This document shows positions 1-8,704 of a stretch of 64,000 bases of DNA, in pieces. The notes below the pieces were generated by a model, which searched no databases, had not been told where the DNA came from, and saw nothing but the letters and a program-made list of their open reading frames with translations. The DNA lies in the NCBI RefSeq assembly GCF_900090265.1, contig NZ_LT607752.1, positions 3,658,001 through 3,722,000 on the forward strand, in the 5' to 3' direction. The position numbers and the translations under genes were made by a program. Origin of the DNA: Micromonospora rifamycinica (GTDB lineage Bacteria; Actinomycetota; Actinomycetes; Mycobacteriales; Micromonosporaceae). How positions within the stretch are numbered: the first letter of the stretch is position 1; each line of letters opens with the position of its first letter.

Positions 1-1064
1 CCGTCGAGCAGGAAGTGCCGGTCGTCGGGGCCGCTGCCGGCGAAGTGCTCGACCGGCGACCACCGCTGCCAGCCGTCGTCGGAACTGACCTCCAGCACCG
101 GGTCGCCGAAGCCGACCAGCACCGGCCGGCGGGTCAGCGTGAACCGCTGACCCGGCACCCCCTCGGAGTCGCCGATCTCCTCGTCGTCCACCAGGTCGGC
201 GTGCACCGCCTCGGTGGTGCCGCCGACGGTGTTGGCGGCCAGTCCGAGCAGCACCGGTGAGGCGCTGTAGCCGGGCTGCCCCTCCTCCGGGGCCACCACC
301 CGGGCCCGCAGCCAGCCGGCCAGCACCCCGTCGACCAGGGTGGCCTGGTGGCCGTCGGGCACGTGCAGCAGGATCGCCCCGGGCCGGTTCAGCGCGCCGG
401 TCTCGTCCAGGCCGACCTCGCACTCCAGCCAGCCGTCGACGCCGCGCGCCTCCCAGCGCAGCGGCGGGTGCAGCGGGTTGACCCCGACACCGTCGACCCG
501 TCCCTCGAACTCCAGCCGCACCGCACAGCCGCCGACCGGACGGTCCAGCCCGATCAGCAGCTCGTCGCCGGGCTGCGGCACCGGGGAGAACGCCGCCACC
601 GGGCCGCCCAGCTCCAGCGCGCCGGTCTGGTCGGTGCTCCCGTCGGCGGTCCGGACCCGGAGCTGGGTCAGCGCGCACGGCGGCACGGCGAGATCGGCGA
701 GGGTGGCGAAGACCAGGGGATCCCCGCCGTCGGCGACGGTCACCGCCCGGGTTCCCGCCGGGACGACCTGGGTGGCGCGGGCCGGCGTGGACAGCCAGAA
801 GGTCAGGGTGGTCCGGGCGGCCGTGGGTGGCACCAGGCGTACCCCGATCAGCTCCAGGAACTTCACGTAGAGCCGGTCGGGCACCCGGTTGAGCCGGTAG
901 ATGAGCTGGTCGGTCAGGGACGCGAAGGTCTCGATCAGGGTGATCCCCGGATCGGCCGGGTGCAGGTCCGTCCACTCCGGGCAGCGGTCGGCGATCAACC
1001 GGCGGGCGTCACCGACCAGCTCGTCGAAGCCACGGTCGTCGAGGTCGGGGGCGGGCAGTGCCAT
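1..1064 (-). CDS. putative eCIS baseplate assembly protein (partial)
   Basis: Reads leftward from ATG at 1064 and stays open to the window edge, so the C-terminus is missing. The N-terminus (MALPAPDLDDRGFDELVGDA, then a WTDLHPADPGITLIETFASL-like stretch and YRLNRVPDRLYVKFLELIGV) matches the start of the phage/eCIS 'putative baseplate assembly protein' family, related to phage gpJ and Afp11-type wedge proteins. In that family it forms part of the wedge that links the spike hub to the sheath. Its ATG overlaps the stop of the upstream gp25-like gene (ATGA), so the two are translationally coupled. The family is clear from the first 350 residues; length and C-terminal domains cannot be judged. Confidence 0.85.
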   Translation of the reverse strand, partial: MALPAPDLDDRGFDELVGDARRLIADRCPEWTDLHPADPGITLIETFASLTDQLIYRLNRVPDRLYVKFLELIGVRLVPPTAARTTLTFWLSTPARATQVVPAGTRAVTVADGGDPLVFATLADLAVPPCALTQLRVRTADGSTDQTGALELGGPVAAFSPVPQPGDELLIGLDRPVGGCAVRLEFEGRVDGVGVNPLHPPLRWEARGVDGWLECEVGLDETGALNRPGAILLHVPDGHQATLVDGVLAGWLRARVVAPEEGQPGYSASPVLLGLAANTVGGTTEAVHADLVDDEEIGDSEGVPGQRFTLTRRPVLVGFGDPVLEVSSDDGWQRWSPVEHFAGSGPDDRHFLLD

Positions 1065-1492
1065 CAGCCGAGCACCCCCGTCCCGGTCAGTTCCCGGTCA
1101 CCGGGGAGGGTCTGCAGGTTGAGCCCGAGAACGCCGGGCTCGTCGGTGTCGCGTACCCGGTAGCGGACCTCGATGTGCAGCAGGCCGTCGCCGCCGGTCG
1201 GGTCCTCGGTGACGGTGACGTCGTCGATCTCGGCCCGGGTCTCCCAACGCTCCAGCGCGGCACGCACCTCCACCGCCACCGCCCGGCGGGTCTGCCCGGT
1301 GACCGGCTCGAAGACGAAGTCCCGCAGCCGGGAGCCGAACTCCGGCCGCATCGGGCGCTCACCCGGGTAGGTCGCCAGGATCACGCACATCGCCTGCTCC
1401 AGGAGAGCGGTACCACTGATCATGGCGAGCCGGCCGTTGGGCTGGACCCGCAGCGGAAAGGCACACCCGGTGCCGATGACGTCGGCCTGCAT
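1064..1492 (-). CDS. GPW/gp25-like baseplate wedge protein
   Basis: 142 aa, starting at ATG 1492 (MQADVIGTGCAFPLRVQPNG). The start is set by gp25-family length; a longer open frame upstream would run into the VgrG gene. The body has the typical gp25 pattern: ISGTALLEQAMCVILATYPGE, then RPEFGSRLRDFVFEP, then an alpha-beta tail with two strands (RAEIDDVTV and LLHIEVRYRV). gp25 proteins (T4 gp25, Afp9) sit at the inner baseplate and prime sheath polymerisation. The gene lies 8 bp from the spike gene and overlaps the next baseplate gene by 4 bp, as expected for an eCIS baseplate operon. Confidence 0.9.
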   Translation of the reverse strand: MQADVIGTGCAFPLRVQPNGRLAMISGTALLEQAMCVILATYPGERPMRPEFGSRLRDFVFEPVTGQTRRAVAVEVRAALERWETRAEIDDVTVTEDPTGGDGLLHIEVRYRVRDTDEPGVLGLNLQTLPGDRELTGTGVLG

Positions 1493-1500
1493 GGCACTCC

Positions 1501-3432
1501 TCAGTTGAGCTGGATGGGTTTGCCCTTGATGGCGGTCGACGCGGTGCCGCTGATGTTGACCTGCGTACCGCTGATGTCGACCGTCTTGCCCTTGAGCTTC
1601 AGGCTGGCGCCGCCGTCGAGGGTGAGGCTGCCACTCGGCCCCGCCTTGATCTCGACGGCGGTCTGCCCGGTGCACTCGATGATCAGCTTGCCGGGCTTGT
1701 CGGGGGCGCAGCGCAGGGTCACCGTGCCGGCCACCTGGTCCATCGCCAGCGAGAGCTTGTCGCCCTTGGTGCCGAGCACCACGTCGGCGGCGGTGGGCTG
1801 GCCCTTGCCGCCCGGCGGCACCTCGTCGTGGAAGACCAACCGGCTGCCGGCGGGCGAAAGCAGCCCACGCCTGATCACCGAACCGGTCTGCCCCACCGAC
1901 TTCACCCCGCTCGCGCCGGGTTTCGTCGACGACGTCTGCCCGCCGTCCAGGCCGTACCCGGTGTGCCGGCTGGGCAGGCAGCCGAGCACGTACGGCCGGC
2001 GTACGTCACCGAACTCGAACGCGACGAGCACCTGGTCACCCGGCTCGGGCACGAAGAAGGCACCCCCGGTCGGGCCGGCGAAGAGCTGCCCCACCGGCGC
2101 CCAGTCGGTCTCGTGCTCCGGCGACAGCCAGGGCAGCGCCAACGTGACCCGGCCCAGGTTCTGCGGATCCCGCACGTTGCTGACCACCCCGCAGACCACG
2201 CCGTCGATCCGGGCCGGCCCGCCCGGGTCGCCACCGGCACCGCCGACGTTCGCCAGACCGAGCAGCGAACGGTCCTCCGCGCCGCCGACGGTGAACTCGG
2301 TGCGGTAGCCCTCCTCGGCCTCGTCGAAGACGTGCCGGGCGGCGCTGAGCGTCCAGGTCCCGGCGAACGGTGCCGGCACCCCGTCGACCTTGACCGCCTT
2401 CCCGGCGACCAGCCGGGCGTCGCCCAGGGCCTCCCCCTCCGCCTCGGCGAACCCGCCACCGAGGCTGGCGGCGAGCCCCTTCGCGACCTGGGTGACCGCG
2501 CCGTCGGCCCGACCGGGCACGGGCAGGCCCCGGCCGACCAGGACGTGCGCGCGCGGCCCGGGTGCCGGTCCCACGTCGCCGACCGCGCTGTTACCGGCCC
2601 GCGCGGGTGCCGGAGCGCCCCGGGGCACGAAGGTGTCGGCGGCACCGGTCGGCGTCCAGCCGGCCAGGCTCACCTGCTCGGCGGTGGTCGCGGTGCGGCT
2701 CGCCACCGCCGTCGCCGCGACCGGATCCCAGGCCCGCACCTCCACCTCGGGGGCGAGGTTGCCGGCGCTGACCCGGGGCAGGAAACGGCGCAGGTTGCCC
2801 CGGAAGGTCAACGGCAGCGGACTGCCGGCCCGCCGGGCGGTGGCCGCCCGGCGGAAGTGGAACCGGTCCCCGTCGGCGCCGATCTCGTAGCCGATCTCCC
2901 GGGCCCGGGCGGTCAGGAACTCCCAGTCGGTCTGCGCGACCTGGGACAGGTGGGCCAGCCTGCCGGTGGTGGCGTCGATCGTGCCGACCGACAGCTTCGC
3001 GGCGGACGCCACCTGCCGGGCGATGTCGGAATCCGACTGGTTGAGGAAGGTGCGCGTGCGCCGGACCCGGTGCAGCCGGTGGTCGTGGGTGTAGCCGCGC
3101 ACCACCACGTGGGCGCTGAGATCCACGAAGTGCCCCTCCACGGCGGTCACCTCGCCACTGATCAGCCGGTGCTCGGCCGAGCCGTCCCCGGTCGGGCCGA
3201 AGACCTGTACGGCGGTGCCCAGCTCCAGCCCGGCCGTGCGCAGCACGCTGCCGTCCAGGTCGGCGAAGGTCAGCTCGAACATGTCCGGCAGCGCGGCCTG
3301 GGTGTCCACCACCACCCGTACCAGCTGGTCGGCGGCGGCCGTGGGCAGCGCCCGGCCGGCGGTGCCCACGGTGACCCGGGGGCGCAGGGTCGCCGTGCCC
3401 CAGAGCAGACCGTGCCGGTCGATCGCGGTCAT
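1501..3432 (-). CDS. VgrG-like spike protein of the eCIS
   Basis: 643 aa from ATG 3432. Residues 1-360 form a phage gpD/VgrG-type hub: a beta-rich N-terminus, then FLNQSDSDIARQVASAAKL and QTDWEFLTARAREIGYEI, which are typical of late-control protein D. Residues about 400-500 form a gpV/gp5-like OB fold (GVVSNVRDPQNLGRVTLALP, FFVPEPGDQVLVAFEFGD, PYVLGCL). The C-terminus (GSLTLDGGASLKLKGKTVDI onward) is a repetitive beta-helix-like spike. It should sit under the tube and carry the PAAR-like tip encoded at 14277. T6SS VgrG is the other use of this fold, but there are no Tss genes and every neighbour is an eCIS component. Confidence 0.92.
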   Translation of the reverse strand: MTAIDRHGLLWGTATLRPRVTVGTAGRALPTAAADQLVRVVVDTQAALPDMFELTFADLDGSVLRTAGLELGTAVQVFGPTGDGSAEHRLISGEVTAVEGHFVDLSAHVVVRGYTHDHRLHRVRRTRTFLNQSDSDIARQVASAAKLSVGTIDATTGRLAHLSQVAQTDWEFLTARAREIGYEIGADGDRFHFRRAATARRAGSPLPLTFRGNLRRFLPRVSAGNLAPEVEVRAWDPVAATAVASRTATTAEQVSLAGWTPTGAADTFVPRGAPAPARAGNSAVGDVGPAPGPRAHVLVGRGLPVPGRADGAVTQVAKGLAASLGGGFAEAEGEALGDARLVAGKAVKVDGVPAPFAGTWTLSAARHVFDEAEEGYRTEFTVGGAEDRSLLGLANVGGAGGDPGGPARIDGVVCGVVSNVRDPQNLGRVTLALPWLSPEHETDWAPVGQLFAGPTGGAFFVPEPGDQVLVAFEFGDVRRPYVLGCLPSRHTGYGLDGGQTSSTKPGASGVKSVGQTGSVIRRGLLSPAGSRLVFHDEVPPGGKGQPTAADVVLGTKGDKLSLAMDQVAGTVTLRCAPDKPGKLIIECTGQTAVEIKAGPSGSLTLDGGASLKLKGKTVDISGTQVNISGTASTAIKGKPIQLN

Positions 3433-3445
3433 CGTCCGGCCCCCA

Positions 3446-4576
3446 CTACCGCCGCGCCCCGGTGGAAGCCCCCCGGGCCTGCGCCCGCATCGGGTCGTCC
3501 AACCCGCTGGCCACCGCCCGCTGACGCCACTGCGCCGGATCGGTCCGCACCGCCCGGGTCGGCACCGGACCGCCGCGCTTCGGGAAGATCTCCCCCTCGA
3601 TCACGATCAGGTCCAGGGCGGCCTGGGCCCGTACCGGCTGGCCCTCCCCGTCGAACCGGGTCAGATTGACGTTGAGCGTGCTCAGGTTGACCGCCATCGA
3701 CAGCTTCCCCCAGGTGAAGGTCAGCCGGGGCAGCTCGATGCCGGACGCGCTGCGGCTCTGCTCGTCGACGCTCGGCGGGCCGGAGAAGGCGATCAGCTTC
3801 TGCACGTCCTGGGCCACCCCGGCACCGACCAGCAGCACCTCGCCGGCCATCACCCGCAACGCGGTGTCGGAGGTCAGCTCCACGCCCCGGCCCCGGCCGA
3901 CGAGCTGGCTGGCCCGGGAGGAGCGGGTGATGCCCATCTTGGCCGGGTTGTAGGAGAACGTGACCCGGCCGAGCGACGGGGACGACAGGCTGGCCGTCTC
4001 CGCCTTGGCCTGCAGGTCGGGAAAGAAGCCCTCGTGCACCAGCTCCAGCCGCTCCACCGCGACCTGGTTGCTGTCCGAGGAGAGGTCCGGGCCGGTCCAC
4101 GACGACGGTCGTACGCCGTAGAGCAGCCAGCTGTTGACCGGCTCGCCGTCGGCGTCGAGCAGGGTGATCCGGGCGGTGGTCCGGGTGTCGTCGCCGGTGC
4201 CGTCCTGCCACGACCGCAGCACCCCGACCAGCCACTGTTGCAGCTGCGCCGAGCTCTCCCGGTGCACCGCCCGTTCCAGCACGACCGGGGCGTAGCTGAC
4301 CTCGCCGGGCAGGTGGTACTGGCCGACGTAGTCGCCGGTCACCCGGACCACCTCGGGCCGGAAGTCGGCCCGCAGCCCCCGGCAGGAGCGCCACAGGCCG
4401 ATCGGGACGTCCCCGATGGTCACCTGGAAACGCATCGCCAGGCCGAGCTTGAGGGTCCGCTTGACCCCGGGGCCGTCCCGGAACATCTGGAGCAGGCCGC
4501 CGGAGGCGAGACCCTGCGCGGTCTGGCTCGGGTCGCCCAGCATCCCGCCGAGCTGCCCCGCGGAGATCGCCGCCAT
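3446..4576 (-). CDS. tail-tube-like / CIS_tube fusion protein
   Basis: 376 aa from ATG 4576, in ATGA overlap with the upstream tube-like gene. Residues about 1-165 look like a T4 gp19-type tail tube protein (MRFQVTIGDVPIGLWRSCRG, VERLELVHEGFFPDLQAK). Residues about 175-330 look like the CIS_tube domain of Afp7-type proteins (RVTFSYNPAKMGITRSSRA; FTWGKLSMAVNLSTLNVNLT). In other eCIS loci these are often separate genes, the second usually ending in LysM. Here the tail (DPAQWRQRAVASGLDDPMRA) resembles only the end of a LysM-type module and no full LysM is seen. The protein probably joins tube to hub. The domain calls are by motif pattern. Confidence 0.75.
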   Translation of the reverse strand: MAAISAGQLGGMLGDPSQTAQGLASGGLLQMFRDGPGVKRTLKLGLAMRFQVTIGDVPIGLWRSCRGLRADFRPEVVRVTGDYVGQYHLPGEVSYAPVVLERAVHRESSAQLQQWLVGVLRSWQDGTGDDTRTTARITLLDADGEPVNSWLLYGVRPSSWTGPDLSSDSNQVAVERLELVHEGFFPDLQAKAETASLSSPSLGRVTFSYNPAKMGITRSSRASQLVGRGRGVELTSDTALRVMAGEVLLVGAGVAQDVQKLIAFSGPPSVDEQSRSASGIELPRLTFTWGKLSMAVNLSTLNVNLTRFDGEGQPVRAQAALDLIVIEGEIFPKRGGPVPTRAVRTDPAQWRQRAVASGLDDPMRAQARGASTGARR

Positions 4577-5061
4577 CAGAGCGAGAACTTCACGTCGTCG
4601 TGCAGGAAACCGGTGTGCGCCAGCTCCAGCGTCTCCACCGCGACACCACTGTGGCTCGGGTCGAGTTCCGACACCGACCAGCCGACCGGGAAGAAGTGCT
4701 TCAGGTCCCAGCCGACGATCTTCAGGCCGAGGCTGTCGACGAGCTGGATCGTGCCGCTGAGCGGGCGGTACCGGTTGGCCTGCTGGCAGAGCCACTCCTG
4801 GACGACCTGGGAGTCGAAGCAGACCGCCCGGCTGAGCCGGATCCGGCTGTAGGTCGGCTCACCCACGTAGGTGAAGACGTCGTTGCTGTCGCCGGCCCGG
4901 TACTCGCAGACCTGCCAGGTCACCCCCAGCCCGGAGACCCGGGACCAGGAGCCGAGGTTGTACCGCTCGTCGTCGATGACCACGAGGTACCGGTGATTGA
5001 CGCCGGTGACCTCGAAGAAGCCGCCCATGACGCGGGCCGCGGTGGAAAGACCGCCTGCCAT
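4576..5061 (-). CDS. gp19-family tail tube protein (hub-proximal, Afp5-like)
   Basis: 161 aa from ATG 5061 with a GAGGACG ribosome-binding site. The sequence (GGFFEVTGVNHRYLVVIDDE, YNLGSWSRVSGLGVTWQVCE, IVGWDLKHFFPVGWSVSELD, VETLELAHTGFLHDD) has the layout of the T4_gp19 tube family: an N-terminal strand pair, a central helix (QEWLCQQANRY) and a C-terminal VETLELAHxGF strand. eCIS loci carry two or three such paralogues; this one is grouped with the spike genes, so it is more likely a tube initiator or adaptor than the main tube subunit. It is translationally coupled to the tube/CIS_tube fusion gene downstream. Confidence 0.88.
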   Translation of the reverse strand: MAGGLSTAARVMGGFFEVTGVNHRYLVVIDDERYNLGSWSRVSGLGVTWQVCEYRAGDSNDVFTYVGEPTYSRIRLSRAVCFDSQVVQEWLCQQANRYRPLSGTIQLVDSLGLKIVGWDLKHFFPVGWSVSELDPSHSGVAVETLELAHTGFLHDDVKFSL

Positions 5062-5125
5062 CGTTTCGTCCTCCTCGTCGCCTCGTCCCGGCCCTGCATC
5101 CGGGTGGTGGTGCCATCCGTCGTGC

Positions 5126-8100
5126 TCAGCGGAACCGGGTCAGCCGTCCGCTGCGCTCCCGGTCGACCAGCAGCTCCTGCCGCAGCCGGCCGCGTAACCG
5201 CCCGTAGAGGCGGCCGGCCAGTTCCTCCAGGTCGTCGGGGTTCTCCAGGTCGACCGGCCGGCCCGGGGACCGGTCACCGGCCCGGGAGCGCAGCCGGTCG
5301 GCGTCCCGGTCCAGCCGGGCCGCCGTGGCCTGTCCCCGGTCGGCCACCGTGCGCAGCTCGGCCCGGAGCCGCTCCACCGCGTCGCGTACCTCGGCGAGCC
5401 GGCCCGTGCCCCGGTCGATCGCGGGCGGTGCCGTCGCGGCGGCCACCTCGGCGCGCAGGGCGTCCAGCGGCGGCCCGGCCGGCGGGTCGGCGGCCTGGTC
5501 CTGCTGCTGGTCGAGTTCGCCCCGCACCAGCGCCCGTAGGTCGTCGAGGGTGGCCGCCGGGGTGTCCATGGACGCCCGCTGGAGCGGGTGGGCGGCCGGC
5601 GGGCCGGGCGGCGCGGCCGGGGGTACTCCGCCCGCACCAGGGTTCGCCTGCCAGGTCAGGCCGCCACCGGGGGTGGTCCCCCAGGTGCCGACGGTGCCCG
5701 GGGGTGTCGGCGCGGCACCCCCGGTCAGCGGCGCCACGGGTGGCAGCGGACCTCCGACGCCCGGCCCGCCGCCGCCGAAAGCGTGCTCGGCGGCGAGCGC
5801 CCGCGCCTCCAGGTCCCGGCCCGCGCCGGTCGACTCGGCCGGCGGTGCCGCCCCGAACGCCCGCTGCTGGACCACGTGGGCCAACTCGTGGGCGAGCAGC
5901 GCGCGGGCGGGCGGCGCGTCCAGTGGCCCGGCTGACGCCGGCAGCAGCACCTCACCGCCCCGGGTCGCCGCCCGCGCCCCGGCCTGCTGCACCACCGCGG
6001 TGGCCTCCGTACCCCGCCACACCGGCACGGCCGCGACGTCCACGCCGTACTGCTGCCGGAAGCCGTCCACCAGAGCGGCCGGCACCTGCTCCGGCAGCTC
6101 GTCGACGCCCACCGGAGCGGGCGGTGCGGGCGGCGGGGCCGCGCGGTGCGCCAACGGCGCGGCCCTCTCCACCGTGGTCGGTGCCGGGCCCGGCCGTCCG
6201 TCCGCCACCGCCGGCGCGACCGTGACGACCCCCATGGGGTACGCCGTGACCTGCGCGTCGGTGGGGACCGCCGTCGTCCACGGCTCCGGCCGGTCGACCA
6301 ACCCGGCCTGCTCCACCGACGGTACGGGCGGGTGCCGGACCGCTTCCGCCTGTCCCCGGCCCGGCCGCCCCTGACCGGCCCGGCCGTGATCCCGGTCCAC
6401 TCCCGACGGCGACCCGGTCGGCGGCGACTGCTCCGGACGCCGGGTGAGGAAGAAGGTCGACGGCGGGGACACCGGCTCGGGGCGGTACGTGCCGCGTCCC
6501 GCCGCCGGCAGGATGTCCGTGGTGTCGCGCCCCGCCGCCGAACCCGGCGGGTCGTCCGTGGTGTCGCGGCCCACCGCCGAATCCGGCGGGTCGTTTGTGG
6601 TGTCGCGGCCCACCGCCGAATCCGGCGGGTCGTCCGTGGTGTCGCGGCCCGCCGGGCCTGGCCGGCTCTCCGGGGTCGCCCGGTCCGCGACGGGCCGGCT
6701 CTGCGACGGCGGCGGCCCGGCCGGGTCCGCGCCCCGGGCCGGTGTCGTGGCACCCGTGGCCGGCGGGGTCACGCCGGCCGGAGTCGACCCGGCCGGCTGC
6801 GTCCGCTGTGCGGGTGCCGGTCCGGCCCCGGCCTCGTCCAGCATCCCGCCCCGGTGGTCGACCGGCCCGGTCGCCCGCGCCGGATCCTCCGGGCGGTTAC
6901 CCACCGGCCGGTCCTGCCCGACGCCCACCGGTCCGTCCCGCCGACGGTCGGCGGGGACGCTCCGGTCGCTGCCGGTGGCACCACCCCAGTCGGCCGGGCT
7001 ACCCGGGTCGGGCCGATCCTGGGCCGCGGACCCGGCGAGCCGTCCCGGAGCAGCGGTGGGCGGGGCGGTCGTGCCAGCCGGCTCATGGGCCGCCGGGGAC
7101 GTCGCCTCCAGGCCCGTTCGGGCGGTCACCGGCCGGGTGGTACGACCCCGACGTCTGGCGAAGGCCACCTCGACCGGACGCACCTCACCGGCCGACGGCG
7201 GGGTTTCCTCCGGGTCGCTCCGACCGTCGTGACCCGGGGCGGCGGTCGACCCGCCCCGGCCGGTGCCGGTGTCCGGCTGCGCCGACCGGGTACGTCCCCC
7301 GTCCGACGCCCGGGCCTCCTCGGCGGCCCGGGTGGCCTCCGCCGCCAGGTAGGCGACCTCGAACCCCGGCGGGGGCCAGACCTGCGCGGTGGGCAGGCCG
7401 GCGGCGGCGAACTGCGCAGCGGTCCGGGCCGCTGCGGCATCCGCCCCGTCGGGTCGCCCGGCGGCCGTTCGTCCGGGCGGCTCCTGCGGCCCACCCGTCG
7501 CCCCCGCGCCCTCTCCCCCGGGCCCGTCCGCGGCCCCGATCGGGCCACGTTCCACGGCCGGGCTCCGGTGCGGACCACCGGCCACGTGCGGGGCCACGCC
7601 CGGCGTCGGACCGCTGCCCCCGACCGGACTCGGCGTCGTTCCCCGTACCAGCGCCGGCTCATTGTCCAGGGTCGGACCGTAGCCCGGAGCCAGGCCGTAG
7701 CCCGGAGCCAGGCCGTAGCCCGGAGCCAGGCCGTAGCCCGGAGCCAGGCCGTAGCCGAGGGCCGGGCCGTGGCCGGAAGCCAGGCCATGGTCCAGGATCG
7801 GACCCGGGCCGGAAGCAAGGCCGTGGCCTGGAGTCACGCCATGATCGAGGGTCGGACCCGGGCCGGAAGCAAGGCCGTAAGCGGGAGTCAGGCCGAGGTT
7901 CGGTGCCGGACCCCGCATCGCGGTCGGGCCGTACGTGTCGGCCGGAGCCTGCACCGTGGTCGGATCCGCTGCCCGGGGCACGGCCGGCAACGACCGGTCG
8001 GGCTCACGGACGGCCCCCGGCGGCGGACCGCCCCACCGACCGGATGGCGACGGCGTCCCGGCAGCCGGTTGCGTGCCCGGAAGGTGGCCGCCCGCCCGGG

Positions 8101-8650
8101 GAAACTGCGAGGTGTCGTCCCCGCTCAGCGGTGCCCGGTACACCACCGGACCGACCGACCATGGGTCACCCGACCCGGTCACCGCCTGCCGGACCGAACC
8201 GGGCTGCGTCCACCCGGCGGGCGCGGGCGGCGTCCACCCGGACGGAGCGGGCTGCGTCCACCCGGCGGGCGCGGGCGGCGTCCACCCGGACGGAGCGGTC
8301 GGCGGGCGGTGGGGCGCAGCGGTGTCGTACCGGATCGGGGTCGGGTCGGTGGCCGCGACCGGCCCGACGGACGGCGCGGCGGCTCCCGGGGCCGGGCCGG
8401 CGAACGTCGGCGCAACGGCGGTCGGGGGCAGCGACGGGCCGTCCGTGGCCGTCCCCGGCGGCGGGATGGTGACCATCGCCGAGGCGGGCTTCACGGTCAG
8501 CAACGGCAGGCCCGGGAGGGCCGGGTACCCGTCGGTGGGCACCGGCGGGGCGACCGGAACGGATGGCGCGACCGGAACCGGCGGCGGTGCCCCGACCGTC
8601 CGGCGGCGACGCGGCCAGAACGGCTGTCCGGGCCGTGACGACCAGGCCAT
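5126..8650 (-). CDS. large eCIS_core (DUF4157) protein with HExxH motif and Pro/Gly-rich repeats
   Basis: 1174 aa. ATG 8650 is chosen because AAGGAGG sits 5-6 bases upstream; a GTG at 8656 would overlap that site. Residues 1-800 are low-complexity and rich in Pro, Gly, Ala and Thr, including a GLAPGY hexapeptide repeated four times and a 13-residue TTDDPPGSAAGRD-type repeat. Residues about 850-935 form the DUF4157/eCIS_core domain with a zinc-protease-like HELAHVVQQ motif (first His near 921). The C-terminal 150 residues are charged and helical, ending RQELLVDRERSGRLTRFR. DUF4157 is a marker of eCIS-associated proteins and effectors. This could be a cargo, a cargo adaptor or a processing protease; the sequence does not decide. 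Proteolysis is unproven. Confidence 0.85.
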   Translation of the reverse strand: MAWSSRPGQPFWPRRRRTVGAPPPVPVAPSVPVAPPVPTDGYPALPGLPLLTVKPASAMVTIPPPGTATDGPSLPPTAVAPTFAGPAPGAAAPSVGPVAATDPTPIRYDTAAPHRPPTAPSGWTPPAPAGWTQPAPSGWTPPAPAGWTQPGSVRQAVTGSGDPWSVGPVVYRAPLSGDDTSQFPRAGGHLPGTQPAAGTPSPSGRWGGPPPGAVREPDRSLPAVPRAADPTTVQAPADTYGPTAMRGPAPNLGLTPAYGLASGPGPTLDHGVTPGHGLASGPGPILDHGLASGHGPALGYGLAPGYGLAPGYGLAPGYGLAPGYGPTLDNEPALVRGTTPSPVGGSGPTPGVAPHVAGGPHRSPAVERGPIGAADGPGGEGAGATGGPQEPPGRTAAGRPDGADAAAARTAAQFAAAGLPTAQVWPPPGFEVAYLAAEATRAAEEARASDGGRTRSAQPDTGTGRGGSTAAPGHDGRSDPEETPPSAGEVRPVEVAFARRRGRTTRPVTARTGLEATSPAAHEPAGTTAPPTAAPGRLAGSAAQDRPDPGSPADWGGATGSDRSVPADRRRDGPVGVGQDRPVGNRPEDPARATGPVDHRGGMLDEAGAGPAPAQRTQPAGSTPAGVTPPATGATTPARGADPAGPPPSQSRPVADRATPESRPGPAGRDTTDDPPDSAVGRDTTNDPPDSAVGRDTTDDPPGSAAGRDTTDILPAAGRGTYRPEPVSPPSTFFLTRRPEQSPPTGSPSGVDRDHGRAGQGRPGRGQAEAVRHPPVPSVEQAGLVDRPEPWTTAVPTDAQVTAYPMGVVTVAPAVADGRPGPAPTTVERAAPLAHRAAPPPAPPAPVGVDELPEQVPAALVDGFRQQYGVDVAAVPVWRGTEATAVVQQAGARAATRGGEVLLPASAGPLDAPPARALLAHELAHVVQQRAFGAAPPAESTGAGRDLEARALAAEHAFGGGGPGVGGPLPPVAPLTGGAAPTPPGTVGTWGTTPGGGLTWQANPGAGGVPPAAPPGPPAAHPLQRASMDTPAATLDDLRALVRGELDQQQDQAADPPAGPPLDALRAEVAAATAPPAIDRGTGRLAEVRDAVERLRAELRTVADRGQATAARLDRDADRLRSRAGDRSPGRPVDLENPDDLEELAGRLYGRLRGRLRQELLVDRERSGRLTRFR
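6524..6640 (-). repeat. 3 x 39-bp tandem repeat inside the eCIS_core gene
   Basis: Three 39-bp copies (6524-6562, 6563-6601, 6602-6640) with few mismatches, followed by a partial fourth. Each encodes a 13-residue TTDDPPGSAAGRD-like unit in frame, so copy-number change would keep the protein open. Confidence 0.9.
7679..7750 (-). repeat. 4 x 18-bp perfect tandem repeat inside the eCIS_core gene
   Basis: Four exact copies of an 18-bp unit (plus strand gtagcccggagccaggcc), followed by degenerate copies to about 7890. The unit encodes GLAPGY on the minus strand. Perfect identity suggests recent slippage in the flexible linker. Confidence 0.92.
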
Positions 8651-8704
8651 GCCCACCTCCTTCGGGTTCCGGTACGGGTGTGCGGCGTCGGGCTGCCGGG
8701 TGGG

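Noticed and set aside
7679..7890. CRISPR array
   Set aside because: The 18-bp units are contiguous with no spacers and encode in-frame hexapeptides of the eCIS_core protein.
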